A DNA stretch of 64,000 bases from Cepaea nemoralis (Eukaryota; Mollusca; Gastropoda; Stylommatophora; Helicidae), in contig JACEFZ010028298.1 in assembly GCA_014155875.1 (NCBI GenBank), positions 1 to 64,000 of the forward strand, in the 5' to 3' direction. Positions within the stretch are counted from its first letter, which is position 1. Each line of letters opens with the position of its first letter. The position numbers and the translations under genes are program-made. The notes beneath the pieces are model-generated. The model searched no databases, had not been told where the DNA came from, and worked only from the letters and a program-made list of their open reading frames with translations. Positions 33,201 through 43,800 of the stretch are shown piece after piece.

Positions 33201-36200
33201 CATTCACTGTTATATATACAGACTTGATGCTTATCTGTAAAATTAGGACATTACCATTGAGAAAAATCCCACACAACAATATATGTACATGTCTACTGTG
33301 GCTAAACAGGTTGGATTGTCAAGGAAACATATGATGAAACGCCTGGACACAGTCATTGATCGAGTGTCTGAGTCTGTTTCCGAGTCCAAGGTCCGTGTCA
33401 TTAAGAGCCTGGACTCAGTCATGGATCGTGTGTCTGAGTCTGTTTCCAAGTCCAAGGTCCGTGTCATTAAGAGCCTGGACTCGTTGATGGACCACGTCTC
33501 AGCCTCCAAGACCAAGATGCTGAAAGAGATTGACCATGTCATTGACAAAGTGGCACATTCCAAGGTCATCGAGGAAATTAGAGCTTTTCCAGGAGGTAGG
33601 TCAAAATCAGAGCTTCTTTTTATTATTATTACTAGCTGACCCGGCCTGGCTCCGCCCAGCCCCTGGGGGGGGGGATCAGTCCGTCTGTCTGTCTGTCTGC
33701 TTGTCTGTCTGTCTGTCTTTATATGTTTGGCCCTTTCCTGTTCCCGTTGCGGGAAAAATTGTGAAAATTTTCATGTATCTAAACTAGATCCATTATTTTT
33801 ACGAAAACTTTGAAGATGCAAAGTTTTTATGACTTTGTTTATACCAGACACGACTGCTGTTTCCCATTCCCGCTGCGGGAAACATGGGTTCGAAAATTGT
33901 CACGTATGTAAAAAAAAAATTTTTTTTTAAAACTTTTATTGAGTGTTAAAATCGTTGCAAAGTGTATTGTTTGTGTTTTTACAGAGCGTTGCATGTGGGC
34001 GTGTAGGTGAAATATGCGCAAAAATTACAAATATTTTATACATTTAAACATTCCTCCATTGACATTGTTGTAAGGAAATATTTTAAGTCAACAGCGTGAT
34101 GGTAGTGGGCTGTTATTATTTCCCTTGCAGCCCCGCTCTCCTGTCAGCTCCAAAACTACTACCAAGTACCATCACCACCCCTCGGTGATGATAAAACATG
34201 GCGGTGCAAAAACTGTTTAGAACTAACCGGTGAGGGTGGCAGCAGAGACAACAATCACAGTATCAAAAGGGTGGGAAAGGGGGATGTGACAGTATACACG
34301 TTTACAAAGCCATATATATTAATAGTGATTGCTATGATAATAATGCAAATAACAACCAAATACATAAATAATATAATAATGACAAGGAATAACACTGCTA
34401 AGGGTGATAGTGATAGTACTGATAGACTCAATGATAATAATAGTTTTAACATGTGATTCCATGTGCTAAATTGATTATCTTAGGAATGGTGTTTACATGA
34501 AATACATCTTATAATAATAAAGACAAAGAATAAAACTACTAAGGGTGATAACAGCAATGCTAAAAAACATAATGATAAAATTTGTTTTGATAATGATCAC
34601 ATTTTCCAAACATGTGGTTCCATTTGCTAAGATGATTTTCTTAGAAATGGTGTTAAAATATGGCAGGTACATACAATAACAATTGCATCCTGCACTGTTC
34701 AATAATATAGTAGGTGTAAAGAGGAGTTGGTTATCTTTTTTTCCTCCTTGCTTATTTTTTTTTTTTATACATATACTTGCAACATGCAATGTTCAATAAT
34801 AGTAGAAGTAAAAGGAGTTGGTTTTCTTTTTCTCCTTGCTTATTTTTTGTTTGTCTTATTTGTAAGGGTTCATTCATTTTTTTCCCTTCCTCTTTTTTTT
34901 TTTTTTTAACTTTTTGTAAAAAGTAAACAAGCATCAGTATTTGCACAAAATTTTTACAATTTTTACATTTTTGTTTCCCTTGCCATCCTCTCACCAATTT
35001 GTTTCAACCCACCAATGCCTTTATCACCACTATCTGGGCAATGATGGTAAAGGCAGGATAATTTTTGGAAACCAAACCGGTGTGGGTATCAGCAAAGGCA
35101 ACAACAAACATGAGTGAGGGGAGGGGGCACATGGGAAAAGGGTTTTTGTTTTATTACTAATGATGACAATAGTAATAATGACAAGAAGAGACATACTGAG
35201 GGTAATAACAGCCAATATAAAAACCAGCAATGGTAATAATAGTTATGAAAAGGATAAACTTTTTACAAATTGTGATTTCATTTGCTAGGATGATTTTCTT
35301 TGGAATGGTGTTAACATAGCATAGCAGGTACCTACAAATGCAAAATGCAGTTTTTAATAATAGTTGGAGTAAAAGGAATTGGGTTTTTTCCCCATTTCCC
35401 CAAGCATTTGTATTCACAAAAATTTTTACAGTGTCATTGGTTTGGTAACCATATGTGATTTTGTATTTATTTATTCAAACACTCACTCAAATGATTCAAA
35501 GGGGGTGACAAAGAGAAAGGGAAGTCTTTACATTTATTTGTTTCTCTCACTACACTCCCACCAATTGGTTCCACTCGACCAATGCCTCATGACCACTAAT
35601 GATGGTACAGGCAGGTTAAATGTTTGAAACAACCAGTGGGGGTAGTAGCAAAAGCAACAAAACCTTAAGCGGGGAGGGGGGGGGGGGGGACATGGGAGAT
35701 GAAGTTGTAAATTTTATAATGATGATACTTTTAAAATTAATTATACTGAAGATAATAAGGGTAAGATAATGATAGTAATAATAATAATAATAGTAAAAAT
35801 AATAATAATAATAATAATAATAGTATGATAGATATGTTGTTCTATTTACTAAAGTGATAATCTTAGTAGTGGTGGTAGTATAGCACAACAAGTGCATTTA
35901 AAGCACATCTCATGGGAGATGAAGTTGTAAATTTTATAATGATGATACTTTTAAAATTAATTATACTGAAGATAATAAGGGTAAGATAATGATAGTAATA
36001 ATAATAATAATAGTAAAAATAATAATAATAATAGTATGATAGATATGTTGTTCTATTTACTAAAGTGATAATCTTAGTAGTGGTGGTAGTATAGCACAAC
36101 AAGTGCATTTAAAGCAAACATTCCATTAATAGTAATTTGGAATGGGAGGAGTTGATTTTCTTTTCTCCTTTTTCTTTTCCCCTTTATCTATAAGGGTTGA

Positions 36201-37772
36201 AACCATCATTTTGAAACAAATAATACAAGTATTTATACTTCCACTATTCTTTACATAAGGGATTTTTCATTGGTCTTTTGACCATATGTGATATTTTTAA
36301 TCATTCACTCACAGTTTCTTCTTTCTTTCTCACACTCATGTATACCAAATTTGTAATACAATAAGGAAGAATACATATGATTTACTCTGGAAATAGTTGT
36401 GATATTTTGTGTGTGTACATAAAGGAGATTAAGTGTGTGTTATATGTGTGGTGTTTGTATCTGGCAAAATTTCTGCAGGTCCATATAAGTTGTCTGTAGT
36501 ATGAAAGTGCTACAAGTAGTTTTGTATGTATGTCCTTATCTGTCTTTGGTATAGTATTGAGAAAAATTGCTTTATATATGTCGGTTTGTTTGCCTGTGTG
36601 CGTTTGTATGAGGTGTTTGAGTGTTGCGCGTGTGGCAGTAATTGTTGGACATGTATAATAAATGTGTTCCTCTGTCTCTTGTGTGTTGTTCCTACATAAT
36701 TGACATTGTTTGGATATGTATGCTTCTACCTGTGTTGTGGGCGTCATACTGTATAAAAGTCTATATGTGATTTCCTTGGCATTTGGAGCTATGTGTTTGT
36801 TGTGTAGGTTTGAAAAGGTGCATGTGAAGTCAGTCATGAAGTATTTGTGTCCTCTTTTAATCCTAAGTCTTAGTGATGGTGCTTGTTCTCTAACTAAATG
36901 TTTGTATATTGTGTGTGTTGTTTGCTGTATTAACTGTTCATGTCCTTTTATTGCCTGTATGCATGTCTGATAGAAAGTTGGTAGTCTTCCCTGGTAGTGT
37001 GCAGTTGCATAGTTAAGAGGTGTGAGATGTTTGATGTTGTGGCCTATGTAGTATAGTGCTAGTCTGTTCTGTTCTGGGTGTCTGATGATTTTACCTATGT
37101 GACTGATTCTAAGTGACAGTATTTTTGTCTGGATGTCCTGTAGTGCAATTCCCCCTTGTTTCCTGTCTTGTATGAGAGTTTTGTGTTGAATGCTATGTAT
37201 TGTGTTGGTGAAGATGAAGCGTCTGATTTGTTTGTTTATGTTTGTGACGGTCTGTTTGGGAGGATCTAGTACGTATCTAAAATAGATCCATTATTTTTAC
37301 GATCACTTTGAAGATGCAAAGTTATTATGACTTTGTTTATACACGACTGCCCTTTCCCGTTCCCATTGCGGGAAAAATGGTTTCGAAAATTTTCACGTAT
37401 TTAAAATAGATGCATTATTTTTATGAAAACTTTGAAAATGCCTTAATCATTATATTATAACGCATATGACTGTAGATAACTACTTTAAACATTTTATGAA
37501 ACTTAAGAAAAAATGCAACAGTTATTTAAATTACATAATACTACATGCTACTAAAAGTTATGTCCCTTGATATAACTTTTCTTAAGTTAAGTCCCCTTGC
37601 AATATTTTAATTAAATTCAATTTACTACGTAAATAACTGTTTTTAAACTAACAAACTATGCAAGTTGGCTTGGCGGGAATGAGAAGAACATCTGTAGAAA
37701 ATTTCATCTCAATTGGATGAACCGTTCGCGAACATATAAAGGACACAAAGACACAAACAAAGACATACATTC

Positions 37773-37855
<83 letters not shown>

Positions 37856-40800
37856 TTACTATAGTCCATGACATGTAGTGTTTGTTACCTTGTTTGCACA
37901 CGGCCTTCTGTCTCATGTACTGCCAGTCATTTCTGATACTGATGTTCCTCCATCCCATGATGCCAGATTGTCTATAATCTGTTCAGAAATGAGTGCCTTC
38001 ATTCACGATCAGTTATTTTGAAAACTGTCTGTTGCATTGTTATGAAATTTTTCCTACCGTCTTATATTTACCCCCACCCAAGGAATATGCCTTTGATAGG
38101 TCCAAAAGTGGCTTAAATCATGGAAAGCGGCAACATTCCTTTGATGTTTTGGCAAAAAACTAGTGAATTCACGCTAACAAACTTGTTTTGCAGTACCGCA
38201 ACCTCAATTCGGATGACAACACAAGGAGTATCCATATTCTTATGGGAGTGGGTGCAATGTGTATGTAATATAAGTAAAGACAGAATTTACAGAGGCATGG
38301 GGTAAATAATGTGGAACCGAAATGGAATTGGACAGGAAAGTAGACAGAATATACTTCTTACCTTATATTTCATTTCCTTCTTGTTTCTTCAGCTTCTGGT
38401 TAATAATGTGTACACACGGAGTCATGTTACTAGGATGTATTTAGCTTTTTATAAGGAGTTCGTGATGGCTTCCAAACAACAGTGTGTTAATGTGCGTATT
38501 GAGTGCCCATAAATGATACAGCAGTTTAGTCATCATGTGTCAATTTTTAAGGATCTGTTCAGCTGTCTGTGTAGTTTGTACACACTTGCACATTGGTGAC
38601 AGAACCATTTTGAGTGTTTGTGAAAGATTGTCTACTCTGCTGTTTACTGTTCAGAGACGGAACATAATTATTAGCTGTTTTGCATGACGAATATAGCTGT
38701 GTATGTCTCTGTAGTGGGCTTTCTTCTTAACGGCCAAGATGTTAGTCCTCTTTTCATTGAAGTTTATAGATTGATTCGTATGCACGTGTGTTGTCCCCTC
38801 ATTTGACAACGTGTTTGCTCTCACGTTTCTTGTTATGCCACAATATGTCAGCTTCCACCGCAATATTACTTTTCTGTTGGTATTCAATGCGTTTAGTGTG
38901 GTGTTTTTTGTTTTTTTTTAAATACCAGTTGTTTGTCACTGCTGAGGGCTTGTGGAATTGAAAATTCATCACTGTGGAATACCAACTGTTGCCATTGACA
39001 TTGTGCTGATGCTGTAATGTTTAGGCCCTGCAATTTGTCTGAATAGTTGGAGCAAAATATCCCAGTAAGTGTGCACATGGATTAAGGTCTGCAATCTGCC
39101 CAGACCTTAATCTGTGTCAGATGATTCCAGTAGGTTGATTACTGCTCTCGGTTGCATAAAATTCAATCCATCCTTTCTCCAATAGTCCTCTTCCTCTTTC
39201 AACACATGGTCCTCACATTTTTTCCAGTAACTTTTATAAATATTTAATAGTGCAGACTGGGTTAGTATCTTGACATCAGACAATTTGAATGTAGTATTGT
39301 CAGTGGCCACCTGTCCTTTAATTTTAGCCCACACAAGTTCTATAGGGTTTAAATGAGAATGGTACAGGCGGAAGTCTCAAGCACCTATGGCCATGCTCTT
39401 CTATCAACTTGTCGATTTGATATTTATTGCTTTTTTGCACCTGTTTTACAGGGGACAACAACTGTAGCTTGAAATATGATTCTGGAAATGGTATATGTTC
39501 CCTTCGGAGCCATATTTTTATTGCTTGCTTTGTGCTTGATGCTATAGATATTTTGTCTTCTTGGGCAACAACATTGTGATATGATGCATTGTCTATGATT
39601 AGACAAGACGGCCTATCAAGGGATGGAAGTACTGTATTCTCGAGCCACTCTCTAAATACATTACCATTCATCTTATTATGATAATCCCTATTGTCTGTAT
39701 GCTTTGATATGAACACGAGTCCAGCATTCTGTAGTAAGCCATTATGAGTACTACCAGCATAGGCTATGACCAAACGCTGTCCTTTACTACTGGGCACATA
39801 TGGCTGTATCTTTCCATCCATTGATTGCCATTCCTTTTCACTTGTGTAGTGTGCATTGATCCACGTCTCATCCAAATACACTATGTCATAATTTTCTTTG
39901 CGCATTTCCCTTATTTCACTTACGTATCTGCTTCTCATGGCTCCTAAATCTGGTTGCTCGCAAAGGATATTTCTACCTCCCTTGTACTTTCTAAAAGTGA
40001 AGCCTAATGTCCTTATAATTTTCCACAAAGTTGTTTTGGATAGCCCTATGTCATTGTTCTTTCTCAACCAAACCCAAAGTTTTCTTACAGTCACTGTTTC
40101 TTTGGCATCCAGCATTTTTATAATAGCTCGCCTTATGACATCCTTGTCAAAGCTGTCTACAATTGCCTTTCTACCTACTGTTTGCTTATCGCGTGTTGGT
40201 TTCATCCAGATTCTTGCACCCGTCGACGAAATGACTATTTTCTCAAACCCAATGCATGCACTGTTCTTTTTTCGGGATTTGTAACAGTATGAAACAGTTT
40301 CCTGCGATCAGCTTCTTGACAAAAATATGTGTACAACTTCATAGCAATGCTTCGAAGTGTACACAATTTTACATTCAATCCCATTGAACAATATTCACAC
40401 ATTCAAATATTAGCGATAAATGGTAAAATTTATTTATATAATCACGTTTAATGAAAGCACCCACATTGACAACACCTCTGAACACTCCCATTTAACTGTG
40501 CCATTCTTGCCATTATGTGTATCACAAGAAAATTTTTTTAAAAGTGAGAATGTGTCTGGGTGAAGGTGTAATGCGTTTAATAATATGGACTTAATCTCTG
40601 ACCCTTAAATTATATACCGCATATAAACAAACTTTGAAATATGCTGTACAATCTCAAGAACAAAATTTCTTTGTTGGGTGGACATAATGATAAGGTTATA
40701 TGCTAAATCTCATAATTTTTCCTAAGTTGGTTACTGAGATATGGATGTTTATATGGAGGCACCCAAATGTGAACAGACTATAGTATCTTCTTTCTTTGTC

Positions 40801-43800
40801 TTCACCATTCCTCTCTTCCTTTCTAACTTTCCCATTGTTACAACATACTCTAGCTTTGTCCTCATGATGTGCCCAAAGAATGTTGGATGATCTTCTAATG
40901 TAGTAACAATCCAGGTTGGTTGATCTATCTCTTCATAGATTATATGACTCTGCAGAATGCACCTGATGAGATGCAGCTAAGTATGCCAGGCAATAAATCG
41001 TGCAATATATTGTTATTTGTGTCTATGTTTAAATTCACTAAGTGAATGCATTGTTTCGAATTCGTGTTTAATGAGTTGCAACGATTTGGTAGCAGACTGC
41101 ATTGTCATACAATAGGATGAGTGCCGGTCGATCAGAAAGCAGTGGCAAACTACTGAGCGTAAACTTGCCAAGAAATCACAAAAAGCCAAAAAAAAGCTGG
41201 GATTGACTGTGACGTCCTGTAAAGGATATGCAACATGTTCTGTATGAGTAAATATAGTTGTTGGACATTGTAGTAACTGAGAGTGCAAAGAAAGGACTTG
41301 CCATACTGCGAGTAAAAACAATGGACGCAAACATCTGTAACTTTCAATAAATAACATGAACTTGATCAAACGGTCCAGGGAATTCTGCAGTATAACAGTC
41401 CAGAAACATGATCAATGTAGCAATCAAGTACTCGAAGCCAGTTGATGCAATAATAGAGGCAATATTTATTTGCTGGAGTTGAACAGATTACAGATTCATA
41501 ATTCAATACATCAGTTCTATTTATAATTACTGTGCCTGTTATGGCCAGGCAGGACGGTAAAGAAAAATTATTAAAATTGAATTGTAAACGATCGAGGACA
41601 TTAAATATCTATAATCACCATGTCCTGGTGCTTCTTTCCTTGGCTATACTATCTATGCGTCAGCCTGTTTTAACTTGCTGAGTCCCGTTCCAATATTTTC
41701 GCATTTATCCGTGGCTTTCTGGTCGATATACATCTTGCATTAATAGCCTCGTTCTTCTTTCTAATATCTGTTGGCCATTGGAGTAAGTGTCCAGCCAGTA
41801 TATAAGTTCTCTCCTTGCTGAGAATCGAATCGAACTGCCTCGTCATTCAAGCTTGAAGATGACTGTTTGTTGTTGTTGACAATGTTTCTGACGTATTCTG
41901 CTTTTTACGTCAGCCTCCTAGTTTCTACCACTACTTGGTTTGCGATTCTCTCACTAAGTTTATTTTGCATCATATCATCTGCGCTGCTACTTGGCAGGAC
42001 TCTCCTTGAATATTAAGAAAACAGTAACAGTGGTGATATCAAAGAAAAATATGACACCAAAATGTGAAATGGAAATATAAAGGAACATTCTTAACCAAGT
42101 GGATAATTTTAAGTACCTAGGGGTATTTATAACATCAGACGGAAGGTGCACAACAGAGATTAAGAGCAAAATAGGGCAAGCTAAAGTTGCATTTCAGAAA
42201 ATGAAAAGTATCAGTAAGTCACTATCATTGAATGTAAGAAAGAGAGTGCTGAAGTGCTATATAGAACCTGTTTTGCTGTATGGCTGTGAATCTTGGAATG
42301 TAAATGAACAAATTAGGAAGAACTTGGAAGAAAGAGAGATGTGGTTCGTAAGACGAATGTTGCGAATTCCTTGGACCGCCAGAGTAACTATCAAAGATTG
42401 CCTGAAAGCGGCTAATTAAACTATAACATTATATACAACAATAAGAAAGAGACACAGCGTAAGTGATCCTTGCCATCGGGATGAACACATTCCAGGACAA
42501 CACCTTGGCTATAAGCCCTACAAATAACAACATGTATTATCGTTGAGCATTATTCCTGACATTTCTCTACTGAATGTACATTCACGCATTTTTCGTTTAC
42601 GATGTGATGAGAAGAGAGGATTGAAGAACATCATGATGACTGGAAAGATTGAGGGGAAGAGAGGCAGACCAAGAGAAATGATGCTGGATGGATTGAGACT
42701 GTGGGTATGGAGGAATATCATCAGCAGAGTCGATTCAGAACACCAAAGACCGAGATCTGTGGAGAGCTATGAACGCCTACGACAGCTGTCATGGCACTTG
42801 ATGATGACGATATGTAGATATCAATCAACCAATCAATCAAGTGCCATCTGTGCTTTGAAGGACGGCTGTGATGAATCTTCAGCACCCTGTGTCACATGTC
42901 TTCTTTAATAAACAAAAGTCAAGGACCCTTTTACATGCCTGAAGCTGCATCGGACATATGGTGCTGCACTCATATTTGTATAGACCAATCGGAGCTCAGT
43001 CAGTGATAAAGATGTGTTCGGCTGGGTCGACCTGTCGGCCCAGGTCAATTTTGTTTTAAAATCTGCGGATGTGAACCCACGACCAGTGGGCCAGAAGGCA
43101 AATATCTAGCCTATATGCTACCGTGGCTAGGTCTGCTATAGTTTGTTCATTTTTACATTTTTTCCCCTGCTCATTTTAAACGTGGTCGTAGTCCACACCA
43201 GACTGATTTTTGCGGGTGGCCTAGCTTTCCTTTTTACCATTATCTTTCACCATCAGGTGAACCCTCTCAGACTTCTGAGGTACTTGTAATTTATGTCCCT
43301 AAGTCAAGGACAAGAAGTCAGTATTATAGTTTAACTGACCAATATAGGGGTTGAATCCGCTACCTCAGCATCAGCACACCGGAAGTTTAAGAGCATTGAC
43401 ACTGACATTTTGTGGCATTGTTTATGTGGGCTGACTAACATGGTGATGGACTCAAGGCAGGGAAAATATCCTGGACATAAAAGTGCAGGCAACTGGCAGG
43501 GATACAAGATCGTTCTGCAGGCTGTTATGAAGGTGATGTTTTGCAATGAACATGCTACATGATGTTGAGGCGGTGCCAGGGGTTTGCTGTCAGTCAAGTC
43601 TTAAATGGCTGCCAGGAGATGTCTTTGGAAGTAAAGGCAGCTGGCATGATGTTGATCACATCATCCCTCTAATGCCAGTGGATGTGTAACATCATGGGCC
43701 GAGCACCATATACCCAGTACACCTCATGGATTGTAAAAAAGGGGGGGGGGGGGGTGGTCGTGTACTTATAGGACCAGGTGGAGAAGGCAGAGGAACAGAT

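Larger units (their letters stand above)
33632..37855 (-). mobile_element. Helitron B, with nested insertions
   Basis: On the minus strand the 5' end is TCTATATATATA preceded by A (37856). The 3' end is GGAGCCAGGCCGGGTCAGCTAG (given in part: GCCGGGTCAGCTAG) followed by T (33631). This gives A|TC...CTAG|T as in Helitron A. The 5' region shares GTTCATCCAATTGAGATGAA and ATTTTCTAC with Helitron A. Inside are tandem units of roughly 100-120 bp (CCGTTGCGGGAAAAAT, TAGATCCATTATTTTTACG, TTTGAAGATGCAAAG) at 33720-33900 and 37265-37450. The middle holds a LINE fragment and AT-rich duplications. No Rep or helicase frame is visible. It lies in intron 3 of the membrane-protein gene, starting 37 bases after the exon 3 donor. 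Confidence 0.75.

Noticed and set aside
35616..36108. Poly-tyrosine membrane-like proteins on the minus strand
   Set aside because: They arise from (AAT/ATA)n runs and a 220-bp duplication; no conserved content.
37704..37958. Protein with long Ile-Tyr run
   Set aside because: Frame of an (AT)n microsatellite at the Helitron B terminus.
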